A DNA stretch of 8,651 bases from an uncultured Clostridia bacterium (lineage in GTDB: Bacteria > Bacillota > Clostridia > TANB77 > CAG-508). The DNA lies in the NCBI GenBank assembly GCA_934167435.1, contig CAKPKZ010000065.1, forward strand, positions 1 through 8,651, read 5' to 3'. Below, in pieces: positions 1 through 5,541 of the stretch. Position numbers and translations under genes: made by a program. The notes under the pieces were generated by a model, which had not been told where the DNA came from, made no database searches, and worked only from the letters and a program-made list of their open reading frames with translations. The first letter of the stretch is position 1, and each line of letters opens with the position of its first letter.

Positions 1-335
1 GTCAGTATGATGCAATGATGAGATGGATGCAGGATAATGGAGTAGATGTAACTGAAAAACCAACAGATACGCCATCATCTACATTGCAAAATGCTGTAAG
101 AAACACAGGATATATAACAGGAGGAGAAGATAATAAAGATGTAATAAATAATGTATATGACATATTAGGAAATAGATTGGAATGGACCCAAGAGGCCAAC
201 AACACTACCGATCGAGTTCTAAGAGGAGGCAGTTACAACAATAACAATGCCTCTTCACCAAGCAATCGCATCCGCTCCTATCCTTCCCGTGACTCTGCTA
301 ACGTTGGCAGTAGGTTCACATTTTATATAAAGTAG
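1..335 (+). CDS. FGE/SUMF1-like (formylglycine-generating-enzyme family) protein, C-terminal part only
   Basis: The gene enters from the left edge; the reading frame is already open at base 3 (Q-Y-D-A-M-M-R-W-M) and ends at TAG 333-335, so about 110 C-terminal residues are visible. The Met at 15 is internal, not a start. Family marks are a Q-x-D-A-M-M-x-W-M segment, N-V-Y-D-I-L-G-N-x-x-E-W-T at about 159-185, and R-G-G-S-Y at 222-236, followed by an Asn/Ser-rich segment and a G-S-R-F ending. These are typical of the FGE-sulfatase fold, a C-type-lectin-like scaffold used by true formylglycine-generating enzymes but also by many binding or display proteins with no catalytic role. The visible part contains no Cys, so there is no sign here of an active-site cysteine. 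The terminal third differs sharply in composition (see the separate entry). It is a separate transcription unit from rpsB: a terminator and a promoter lie between them. The family call is fairly sure; the function is not. Confidence 0.75.
   Translation, partial: QYDAMMRWMQDNGVDVTEKPTDTPSSTLQNAVRNTGYITGGEDNKDVINNVYDILGNRLEWTQEANNTTDRVLRGGSYNNNNASSPSNRIRSYPSRDSANVGSRFTFYIK
184..320 (+). other. Candidate hypervariable (DGR-type) region in the FGE-like gene
   Basis: G+C is 58 of 120 bases over 181-300, against 37 of 120 over 61-180 of the same gene. From the GGC codon at 228 to the AGT codon at 309, 26 of 28 codons end in C or T (exceptions TCA and CCA), while the rest of the window favours A-ending codons. 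Several AAC/AAT codons remain, interspersed with TAC, AGC, CGC, ATC, TCC, TAT, CGT, GAC and GCT. Those are what adenine-specific mutagenesis of an AAY-rich template would give. Location at the extreme C-terminus of a C-type-lectin-fold protein matches known DGR target proteins. No template repeat or reverse transcriptase is present in the window, so the assignment is inference; boundaries are approximate. Confidence 0.45.
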
Positions 336-415
336 AACTGAACTCTAAAGCCGTGAATAAAAATTTAAACAACAGTAAAAAAATATAGAAAAATTAAATA
401 AGGAGAAAACAAAAT

Positions 416-467
416 AAAAGTATAGAAAAAGTGGAAAATAAAATTCCACAATTTCTGTACTTTTTTT
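416..467 (+). terminator. Rho-independent terminator after the FGE-like gene
   Basis: An inverted repeat pairs 416-436 with 444-464 around a 7-nt loop (AATAAAA). The stem is strong at its top (GTGGAA with TTCCAC) and has one T-G wobble and an AA/AA internal mismatch. A run of seven T (461-467) follows on the plus strand. It lies about 80 nt after the stop codon of the FGE-like gene and ahead of the rpsB promoter, so it separates the two units. Confidence 0.8.
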
Positions 468-528
468 ATGTCAAAGTTATTGCATAATTATGTTAAGTTA
501 TCTTTTAAAGAAAAAAATAGAAAAACAC

Positions 529-557
529 TTGATTTTAAATACTTTTTTTGTTATAAT
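529..557 (+). promoter_or_regulatory. Sigma-A-type promoter for rpsB-tsf
   Basis: TTGATT (529-534) and a perfect TATAAT (552-557) are separated by exactly 17 nt, a close match to the vegetative consensus. The spacer is T-rich. The predicted transcription start is near 564, leaving a leader of about 100 nt before rpsB. Confidence 0.85.
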
Positions 558-564
558 AATTAAC

Positions 565-664
565 GTATTAAACACATAAGGCGAGCTAAATTAGGTAGTG
601 CCTATAAAATAGGTCCTAAAAGCGATGAACTTTGTGGAAGTAAAAACAAAGAGGAGGAATTAAA
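565..664 (+). promoter_or_regulatory. Structured 5' leader of rpsB, probable r-protein autoregulatory RNA
   Basis: The transcribed leader contains an elongated irregular hairpin at 585-623. GCT (585-587) pairs with AGC (621-623), TTAGG (591-595) with CCTAA (615-619), and CCTAT (601-605) with ATAGG (609-613) around an AAA loop. A five-base bulge TAGTG (596-600) faces a single T. An alternative pairing, TAGG (592-595) with CCTA (601-604), would exclude the inner stem. The ribosome binding site GAGGAGG (651-657) ends 7 nt before ATG 665. Ribosomal protein operons are commonly controlled by leaders that mimic rRNA, and rpsB leaders bound by S2 are known in gammaproteobacteria. Whether this one binds S2 is inference; no T-box or known riboswitch signature was seen. 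Confidence 0.5.
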
Positions 665-1432
665 ATGGCAGTAGTTGCAATGAAACAATTACTAGAAGCA
701 GGTGTTCATTTTGGACATCAAACAAGAAGATGGGATCCTAAAATGGCTGAATATATTTTTCAAGCTAGAAATGGTATCCATATAATCGACTTACAAAAAA
801 CATCAAAAAAATTAGATGAAGCATATGAATTCATCAAAGGACAAGTAGAAGAAGGAAAAACAGTTCTATTTGTTGGAACAAAAAAACAAGCACAAGAATG
901 CATGAAAGAAGCAGCAATTAAGTGCGGAATGTACTATGTTGATCAAAGATGGTTAGGTGGAATGCTAACAAACTTTGGTACAATTCAAGGAAGAATAAAA
1001 AGATTAAAAGATTTAGAAGCAATGGAACAAGATGGTACATTTGAAGTTTTACCAAAAAAAGAAGTAATCTTATTAAAGAAAGAAATGGAAAAATTAGAAA
1101 AAAATCTTGGTGGAATTAAAGACATGGATAAATTACCAGGAGTTATATTCTTAGTTGATCCTAAAAAAGAAAGAATAGCAATATTAGAAGCTAAAAAATT
1201 AAATATACCAGTTGTTGGTTTAGTAGACACAAACTGCAATCCAGAAGAATTAGATTACCCAATTCCTGGAAACGACGATGCAATAAGAGCTGTTAAATTA
1301 ATAGCAGATGTTATGGCAAATGCAGTAATTGAAGGAAAACAAGGTGAAAGCTTTGAACCAGAAATGGAACAAACAGCAGAAACAGAAGAACCTACAACAA
1401 TAGAAGAAGTTGTTGAAAACAACGAACAATAA
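665..1432 (+). CDS. rpsB: 30S ribosomal protein S2
   Basis: S2 is a small-subunit protein of the 30S head/body junction and is needed for S1 docking and initiation in many bacteria. The 255-residue product begins with the family hallmark M-K-Q-L-L-E-A-G-V-H-F-G-H-Q-T (6-20), followed by R-R-W-x-P-K-M and the R-N-G-I-H-I-I-D-L segment. D-Q-R-W-L-G-G-M-L-T-N-F lies at 93-104. The second S2 signature, running from P-G-V-I-F-L-V-D (158-165) to V-D-T-N-C-N-P (187-193), is intact. A Glu-rich, probably disordered tail covers about 227-255. ATG 665 is chosen over the internal Met at residue 6 because the strong GAGGAGG lies 7 nt upstream. It is the first gene of the rpsB-tsf unit, with its own promoter and structured leader, and is followed by a hairpin before tsf. 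Confidence 0.98.
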   Translation: MAVVAMKQLLEAGVHFGHQTRRWDPKMAEYIFQARNGIHIIDLQKTSKKLDEAYEFIKGQVEEGKTVLFVGTKKQAQECMKEAAIKCGMYYVDQRWLGGMLTNFGTIQGRIKRLKDLEAMEQDGTFEVLPKKEVILLKKEMEKLEKNLGGIKDMDKLPGVIFLVDPKKERIAILEAKKLNIPVVGLVDTNCNPEELDYPIPGNDDAIRAVKLIADVMANAVIEGKQGESFEPEMEQTAETEEPTTIEEVVENNEQ

Positions 1433-1436
1433 TAAA

Positions 1437-1476
1437 AATAAAAGAGTAGAGCTCTTCTGCTCTACTTTTATTTATT
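1437..1476 (+). terminator. Attenuator-like hairpin between rpsB and tsf
   Basis: AATAAAAG (1437-1444) plus TAGAGC (1447-1452) pair with 1459-1472, giving 14 base pairs with a two-base AG bulge and the six-base loop TCTTCT, followed by a T-rich stretch. It starts five bases after the rpsB stop. Because tsf follows with a good ribosome binding site and no clear promoter of its own, partial termination or 3'-end stabilisation that sets the S2:EF-Ts ratio is more likely than a full stop. Confidence 0.7.
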
Positions 1477-1503
1477 GTATAAATAATTAAGGAGGAATAA
1501 AGA

Positions 1504-2382
1504 ATGATTACAGCTGCTTTAGTTAAAGAATTAAGAGAAAAAACAGGTGCAGGAATGATGGACTGCAAAAAAGTATTAACAGAAACAGACGGAGATTTAG
1601 AAAAAGCAACAGAATTATTAAGAGAAAGAGGAATTGCAAAAGCTGCAAAAAAATCAGGAAGAGTTGCAGCAGAAGGAATTGTAGAAGCATATATTTCAGA
1701 AGATGGAAAATGTGGAGCTATTGTAGAAGTTAACTCAGAAACAGACTTTGTTGCAAAAAATGAAGAATTTAAAAACTTTGTTATGAGCGTTGCAAAACAA
1801 GTTGTTGAAAAAAATCCAGCAGACGTAGAAGAATTATTAGCACAAGAATCAATAGAAGAAGCAGGAAAAACAGTACAAGAAGTACTAGTTAGCAAAATTG
1901 CAACTATAGGAGAAAATTTAACAATAAGAAGATTTGCAAGATTTGAATCTGAAGGACTAGTTGAAAAATACATTCATGGTGATGGAAAAATAGCTGTATT
2001 AGTAAACATGAAAAAAGGAACAAAAGAAATAGCAAAAGATATTTGTATGCAAATAGCAGCAGCTAGACCAGAATTTTTAAACGAAGAATCAGTTCCAGCA
2101 GAAAGAGTTGAAAAAGAAAAAGAGATATTAAAAGTTCAAACAATAAATGAAGGAAAACCAGAAGCTATTGCAGAAAAAATAGTAGAAGGAAGAATTGGAA
2201 AATTCTTTAGTGAAATTTGTTTAGTAGATCAACAATTTGTTAAAGATCCAAACATGAAAGTATCTCAATTATTAAAAGAAAAAGATGCAGAAGTAGTAGA
2301 ATTTGCAAGATTTGAAAAAGGTGAAGGAATAGAGAAAAAAGAAGAAAATTTTGCAGAAGAAGTTATGAAACAATTACAATAA
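1504..2382 (+). CDS. tsf: Translation elongation factor Ts (EF-Ts)
   Basis: EF-Ts is the cytosolic nucleotide-exchange factor that releases GDP from EF-Tu. The 292-residue protein is full length (family about 280-300). It opens with the UBA-like N-terminal domain and the signature L-R-E-K-T-G-A-G-M-M-D-C-K-K-x-L (9-25), then carries the T-D-F-V-A motif at 80-84, which contacts EF-Tu near its magnesium site. Two core subdomains follow, including the I-C-M-Q-I-A-A segment. GGAGG (1491-1495) lies 8 nt before ATG 1504. Codon choice is strongly A-ending: glycine is GGA in 16 of 19 cases, which serves as the core-genome reference for judging the reverse-strand genes next door. It is co-transcribed with rpsB through the intervening hairpin and closed by the terminator at 2403-2451. 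Confidence 0.98.
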   Translation: MITAALVKELREKTGAGMMDCKKVLTETDGDLEKATELLRERGIAKAAKKSGRVAAEGIVEAYISEDGKCGAIVEVNSETDFVAKNEEFKNFVMSVAKQVVEKNPADVEELLAQESIEEAGKTVQEVLVSKIATIGENLTIRRFARFESEGLVEKYIHGDGKIAVLVNMKKGTKEIAKDICMQIAAARPEFLNEESVPAERVEKEKEILKVQTINEGKPEAIAEKIVEGRIGKFFSEICLVDQQFVKDPNMKVSQLLKEKDAEVVEFARFEKGEGIEKKEENFAEEVMKQLQ

Positions 2383-2402
2383 AAAATATTATAAACACAA
2401 AT

Positions 2403-2451
2403 AAAATGTACTTAACCTATAAAATTTTAATTTTGGTTAGGTACATTTTTT
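2403..2451. terminator. Bidirectional intrinsic terminator between tsf and the convergent cassette
   Basis: A 15-bp stem pairs 2403-2417 (ending TTAACC) with 2435-2449 (starting GGTTAG), with one T-G wobble and an AT-only loop. The plus strand continues into six T (2446-2451), terminating tsf. Read on the minus strand, the same hairpin is followed by TTTTATTT and starts a few bases past the stop of the 176-aa gene, so it can also end the reverse transcript. Confidence 0.85.
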
Positions 2452-2456
2452 GTATC

Positions 2457-2987
2457 TTATCTTTCATAAATATTATTAGAATTATTTTCAAAAATTAAAT
2501 TTTTACCATCCTCAATAAAAATGTTTCCAGAGTATAAATCAATACGCTTTTTAACCCTAACTAATTTGTTGCCTTTTTTAACTTTTAAATGTTTAGGAAA
2601 CTTATCTTGATTAGCTAGAAAAGTTGTATGTGACAATATAGGATATTTATAATTATTATTTTCTACAGTGCTTTGTTTTCTAAGAAAAGCTTTATGCCTT
2701 TTTTCTAAAGGCAATACAACATGTGTTGGTAAAAACTCATAATTGTTATAAAAATCATATTTCCCATCATAAATTGGAATTGTACTAATTTGTTTGGTAT
2801 TTATTAAAGCATCTAGCAATAAATCTCTTTTAACGTGAACTCTTACAGGTCTATTCAAACCACCACAATCAATACCTATTAAAACATATTTGTTGTTAGT
2901 TTGGATTGAATTTTTGTTATTTTTATTATTATCGTTATCGTCTATATAACCCCAATTTCTTATTTTTTTATTATCAATTAAATTCAT
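2457..2987 (-). CDS. Uncharacterised 176-aa protein, second gene of the reverse cassette
   Basis: I do not recognise this protein. It has a short N-terminal segment (1-16), a low-complexity Asp/Asn/Lys linker (about 16-33), then a compact, probably beta-rich basic domain (34-165). Notable elements are V-L-I-G-I-D-C-G-G-L-N-R-P-V-R-V-H-V (35-52), I-P-I-Y-D-G-K-Y-D-F (70-79), L-P-T-H-V-V-L-P-L-E-K-R-H-K (86-99) and S-H-T-T-F-L (119-124). The Cys, His, Arg and Gly residues in these blocks look like a conserved ligand-binding or catalytic surface, but that is only inference. No signal peptide or membrane segment is seen. Its ATG at 2987 lies inside the end of the upstream 362-aa gene (14-nt overlap), with no convincing Shine-Dalgarno, so translation is probably coupled. 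Glycine codons are GGT in 5 of 8 and GGA in only 1, unlike tsf. Transcription converges on tsf. Confidence 0.8.
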   Translation of the reverse strand: MNLIDNKKIRNWGYIDDNDNNKNNKNSIQTNNKYVLIGIDCGGLNRPVRVHVKRDLLLDALINTKQISTIPIYDGKYDFYNNYEFLPTHVVLPLEKRHKAFLRKQSTVENNNYKYPILSHTTFLANQDKFPKHLKVKKGNKLVRVKKRIDLYSGNIFIEDGKNLIFENNSNNIYER

Positions 2988-4062
2988 AATAGTACCGTGT
3001 GATTAAATTAGATTTTATTGCATATATATTTCTTGAAGCAAAAAGACGATTTATGCATTGGTCCAAATCTTCATTTAAATTATTATTCATATTTGGAAAC
3101 ATTTTTTTAAAATATGATTTGTAATTTTCTTTTATAGAAGGATTTATATTTGATTTAACAGACTTTGAAGCATATATTTGTTTAGAAATATTTTCCAAAA
3201 TTTTATATTTATAAAACAAATTAGAAATAGTCTTATTAGAAATTTTTAAACTATCTGATGATAATTTATTATATAAATCTAGTTGTTGAAATGCAAAATA
3301 ACCAAAATTAATATTAGCTAATTCCTTAGCATATTTATTTTGCCAAAAAATATTTAATACAGACAAATTTTCTAAAGACATTTTGGATAAATATTCTTCT
3401 GAAAAAAAGTTATGTACTCCAATATCGTCAGGATTTTCGACAGTTGGGTTTAAATTATAACCTAAATCATCTAACCATAAAGAACCTAATTGATTGTTAT
3501 ACTGGCTAGTAAGTTTTTCTAGTATATTATAGTCGTCAAAAAAATCTTTGGCATTTCTTAAGATTTTAATATTATCTTTTTTCTGTAGACTAGCTAATCT
3601 AGGTTTTATTGTAGTTAAAAGCTTTTTTAGAACCTCATATTCTTCATCACCAGATAAAGTTTTATTGTGTTTTTGTAAATTTTCTCTTATTAATGATAAT
3701 AAACTTTTTATAAGAATTTTTGAGGACTTCTCAATGTCATAAGTATATATTGCGTTTTTATCTTCTACAATTTTTTTTCTCATTAATTTATTATATTTAG
3801 TTTTTAAAATATCTTCATTTTTTAATAAGTAATCAGTAACAATAGCTTGAACGTTAGTGCCTGCTAGTTCTTGAATTATAAAGTAATATTCATTAGCATT
3901 ATTTACAAATTCATTTTCTAAATTAATTAGCAATTGCTCTTTAGAAAGGGTAGGATTTTTTGTAATATAATCTTTAACGTAATCTACAACACTGTAAATG
4001 TTTTGTTTTAATCTTTGAATATCTAATTCGTCTAAATTGGGTCTTTTAAATTCTACAATCAT
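2974..4062 (-). CDS. Uncharacterised 362-aa, largely helical protein, first gene of the reverse cassette
   Basis: I do not recognise this family. The protein is Lys/Asn/Leu-rich, has only six glycines and reads as almost entirely alpha-helical. A helical N-terminal part (about 10-200) with several amphipathic Leu/Ile/Lys stretches is followed by a distinctive block: P-D-D-I-G-V-H-N-F-F-S (211-221), L-S-V-L-N-I-F-W-Q-N-K-Y-A-K-E-L (233-248), and an aromatic stretch at about 251-264. A basic C-terminal helical region follows. No transmembrane segment or signal peptide is visible from the chosen start. ATG at 4062 is chosen because AAGGTGG lies 6 nt upstream and the likely -10 box (4096-4101) is inside the longer upstream extension. 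Four of six glycines use GGT. It is the promoter-proximal gene of a two-gene unit inserted in reverse between tsf and pyrH; its stop overlaps the start of the 176-aa gene. A defence, toxin-antitoxin-like or regulatory role is possible but unproven. Confidence 0.8.
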   Translation of the reverse strand: MIVEFKRPNLDELDIQRLKQNIYSVVDYVKDYITKNPTLSKEQLLINLENEFVNNANEYYFIIQELAGTNVQAIVTDYLLKNEDILKTKYNKLMRKKIVEDKNAIYTYDIEKSSKILIKSLLSLIRENLQKHNKTLSGDEEYEVLKKLLTTIKPRLASLQKKDNIKILRNAKDFFDDYNILEKLTSQYNNQLGSLWLDDLGYNLNPTVENPDDIGVHNFFSEEYLSKMSLENLSVLNIFWQNKYAKELANINFGYFAFQQLDLYNKLSSDSLKISNKTISNLFYKYKILENISKQIYASKSVKSNINPSIKENYKSYFKKMFPNMNNNLNEDLDQCINRLFASRNIYAIKSNLITRYYYEFN

Positions 4063-4068
4063 TTCTTT

Positions 4069-4075
4069 CCACCTT
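4069..4075 (-). promoter_or_regulatory. Ribosome binding site fixing the start of the 362-aa gene
   Basis: On the minus strand AAGGTGG lies 6 nt before the ATG at 4062-4060. The longer open frame reaching 4128 has no such site and would require a transcript starting upstream of the predicted promoter, so the shorter start is preferred. Confidence 0.75.
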
Positions 4076-4095
4076 ATAAAATAATATACTATTAA

Positions 4096-4124
4096 ATTAT
4101 ACCACATTATGTAAAGAAAACCAA
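4096..4124 (-). promoter_or_regulatory. Promoter of the reverse two-gene cassette
   Basis: Read on the minus strand, TTGGTT (4124-4119) and a perfect TATAAT (4101-4096) are 17 nt apart, and TGG directly precedes TATAAT, giving an extended -10. Transcription would start near 4089, leaving a leader of about 27 nt before the ATG at 4062. It is divergent from the pyrH promoter region. Confidence 0.75.
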
Positions 4125-4179
4125 GCAAATACCAAGAAAATTTTAAAATTATAGCAAAAATTAATAAAAAAATTAAAGC

Positions 4180-4214
4180 TTATACTATCATTTTTTTTTT
4201 ATTTATGATAGAAT
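4180..4214 (+). promoter_or_regulatory. Probable pyrH operon promoter with a T10 tract in the spacer
   Basis: Because the reverse cassette and a terminator separate pyrH from tsf, pyrH needs its own promoter. The best candidate is TAGAAT (4209-4214) with CTATCA (4185-4190) 18 nt upstream; an alternative pair is TTATAC (4180-4185) with TATGAT (4204-4209), also 18 nt apart. Both spacers contain ten consecutive T (4191-4200). CTATCA (4185-4190) and TGATAG (4206-4211) form an inverted repeat flanking the T tract. The -35 match is poor, so the exact hexamers are uncertain. Confidence 0.5.
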
Positions 4215-4235
4215 GGCAAAAGTAAAATATATATT

Positions 4236-4242
4236 AAGGGAG
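4236..4242 (+). promoter_or_regulatory. Ribosome binding site that selects the TTG start of pyrH
   Basis: AAGGGAG at 4236-4242 is 8 nt upstream of TTG 4251. A GTG at 4242 is in frame but overlaps this site, leaving no room for Shine-Dalgarno pairing, so TTG is the better start. Confidence 0.75.
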
Positions 4243-4250
4243 TGAATATA

Positions 4251-4958
4251 TTGGAGAACATAAAATATAAAAGAGTTCTTTTAAAATTAAGCGGAGAAGC
4301 ATTAGCAGGAAGTAAAAAAAATGGAGTAGATGCAGAAACAATAGGAAAAATTTGCGATAAAATTAAAGAAATAGTAAATTTAGGTGTAAAAGTAGCAATA
4401 GTAGTTGGAGGAGGCAACTTCTGGAGAGGAAGAAATGGACACCAAATGGAAAGAACAACAGCAGACTATATGGGAGTATTAGCAACTGCAATGAATGGAT
4501 TAGCACTACAAGATGCACTAGAAGCTAGAGGAGTATACTCAAGAGTTCAAACCTCAATAGAAATGAGGGAAATTGCAGAACCATTTATACAAAGAAAAGC
4601 AATGAAACATTTAGATAGAGGTAGAGTTGTAATTTTTGCTGGGGGAACAGGACACCCATTCTTTTCAACAGACACAGCAGCAGCATTAAGAGCAGCAGAA
4701 ATAAAAGCAGATGTAATTTTATTAGGAAAAACAATAGACGGAGTATATTCTGCAGACCCTAAAATAGATAAAACAGCCGAAAAATTTGAAGAAATATCAT
4801 ATATAGACGTATTAAATAAAGACTTAAAAGTTATGGATTCAACAGCAACAGCAATGTGTAGAGACAATAATATACCACTTTTAGTTTTTGCAATTGAAGA
4901 CCCAGAAAATATAGTAAGAGCAGTAAAAGGCGAGCATATTGGAACAATTGTTAAATAA
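4251..4958 (+). CDS. pyrH: Uridylate kinase (UMP kinase)
   Basis: PyrH is the bacterial hexameric UMP kinase of the amino-acid-kinase fold: it phosphorylates UMP to UDP with ATP in pyrimidine synthesis and is usually controlled by GTP and UTP. From TTG 4251 the product is 235 residues, normal for the family. Visible marks are K-R-V-L-L-K-L-S-G-E-A-L (7-18) with the phosphate-binding lysine, G-G-G-N-F-W-R-G-R (53-61), M-G-V-L-A-T-A-M-N (74-82), F-A-G-G-T-G-H-P-F-F-S-T-D-T-A-A (129-144) for UMP binding, and D-G-V-Y-S-A-D-P (163-170). The TTG start is set by AAGGGAG 8 nt upstream. It heads a tight operon, with frr 20 nt downstream. Although rpsB-tsf-pyrH-frr is commonly contiguous, here pyrH is separated from tsf by 1.9 kb carrying two reverse genes. 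Confidence 0.97.
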   Translation: MENIKYKRVLLKLSGEALAGSKKNGVDAETIGKICDKIKEIVNLGVKVAIVVGGGNFWRGRNGHQMERTTADYMGVLATAMNGLALQDALEARGVYSRVQTSIEMREIAEPFIQRKAMKHLDRGRVVIFAGGTGHPFFSTDTAAALRAAEIKADVILLGKTIDGVYSADPKIDKTAEKFEEISYIDVLNKDLKVMDSTATAMCRDNNIPLLVFAIEDPENIVRAVKGEHIGTIVK

Positions 4959-4978
4959 AATATAAGGAGGATATAAAA

Positions 4979-5527
4979 ATGGATTATAAAAATATAGAAG
5001 AAAGAATGGAAAAAACAATTAGTGTTTATTCAGAAAAATTATCAGAAGTAAGAGCAGGAAGAGCAAACCCTGCAATATTAAACAAAGTAAAAATTGACTA
5101 TTATGGAACACCAACACCAATAAATCAAGTAGCTGGAGTTTCTGTTCCAGAAGCTAGAATGATAGTTATTCAACCTTGGGATATAAGCATATTAAAAGAA
5201 ATAGAAAAAGCAATACTTGCATCTGATATAGGTATAAATCCAAATAATGATGGAAAGGTAATAAGATTAGCATTTCCAGAATTAACAGAAGAAAGAAGAA
5301 AAGAATTAGTAAAAGATATTAGAAAAATGGCAGAAGAAGCTAAAGTAGCTGTTAGAGCAGTAAGAAGAGACGGAATTGACGAATTTAAAGCAAAACAAAA
5401 GAACAGTGAAATAACAGAAGATGAATTAAAAATAGCAGAAAATGATATACAAAAAATAACTGATAAAAAAATAGAAGAAATAGACACAATATTAGAGAAA
5501 AAAGAAAAAGAAGTAATGTCTGTTTAA
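4979..5527 (+). CDS. frr: Ribosome recycling factor
   Basis: RRF acts with EF-G to split the post-termination ribosome so subunits and mRNA can be reused. The 182-residue product is full length (family about 185). It shows the two-domain plan: an N-terminal helix with the tRNA-mimic segment R-A-G-R-A-N-P (25-31), then the small beta-rich domain II with Y-Y-G-T-P-T-P-I-N-Q (41-50) and I-Q-P-W-D (64-68). The long three-helix bundle returns with E-E-R-R-K-E-L-V-K (104-112) and the conserved V-R-A-V-R-R-D (125-131). AAGGAGG (4964-4970) lies 8 nt before ATG 4979. It is the second gene of the pyrH operon and is followed after 14 nt by ispA rather than directly by uppS. Confidence 0.98.
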   Translation: MDYKNIEERMEKTISVYSEKLSEVRAGRANPAILNKVKIDYYGTPTPINQVAGVSVPEARMIVIQPWDISILKEIEKAILASDIGINPNNDGKVIRLAFPELTEERRKELVKDIRKMAEEAKVAVRAVRRDGIDEFKAKQKNSEITEDELKIAENDIQKITDKKIEEIDTILEKKEKEVMSV

Positions 5528-5541
5528 AGAAGGGGTTTTGC

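Noticed and set aside
431..487. Small GTG-initiated frame of 18 codons after an AAGGAG-like sequence at 400-405
   Set aside because: The putative start is 25 nt from that site and the frame lies within the terminator hairpin; no start codon sits at proper spacing.
336..664. DGR accessory parts (template repeat, reverse transcriptase or Avd) next to the candidate variable region
   Set aside because: The gap holds only a terminator, a promoter and the rpsB leader; no AAY-rich near copy of 184-320 or reverse-transcriptase motif was seen anywhere in the window.
565..664. T-box or known metabolite riboswitch in the rpsB leader
   Set aside because: The leader is too short, has no TGGNACC-type T-box sequence and no recognisable aptamer core; r-protein autoregulation fits the gene better.
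1392..1973. Minus-strand open frame of 193 codons across the rpsB-tsf junction
   Set aside because: It runs antisense through the rpsB-tsf hairpin and the well-supported tsf; its Ser/Phe-rich composition is what complementing Glu/Lys-rich genes gives.
2457..4062. Transposon or insertion sequence carrying the reverse cassette
   Set aside because: No transposase, terminal inverted repeats or target-site duplication could be found flanking the pair.
4063..4128. Longer N-terminus of the 362-aa protein starting at 4128, which would add a hydrophobic, membrane-like segment
   Set aside because: The predicted -10 box (4096-4101) lies inside the extension, so the transcript would start downstream of that ATG, and AAGGTGG sits correctly before the ATG at 4062.
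4242..4250. GTG start of pyrH at 4242, adding three residues
   Set aside because: It overlaps the AAGGGAG ribosome binding site; TTG 4251 has ideal 8-nt spacing and gives the normal family N-terminus.
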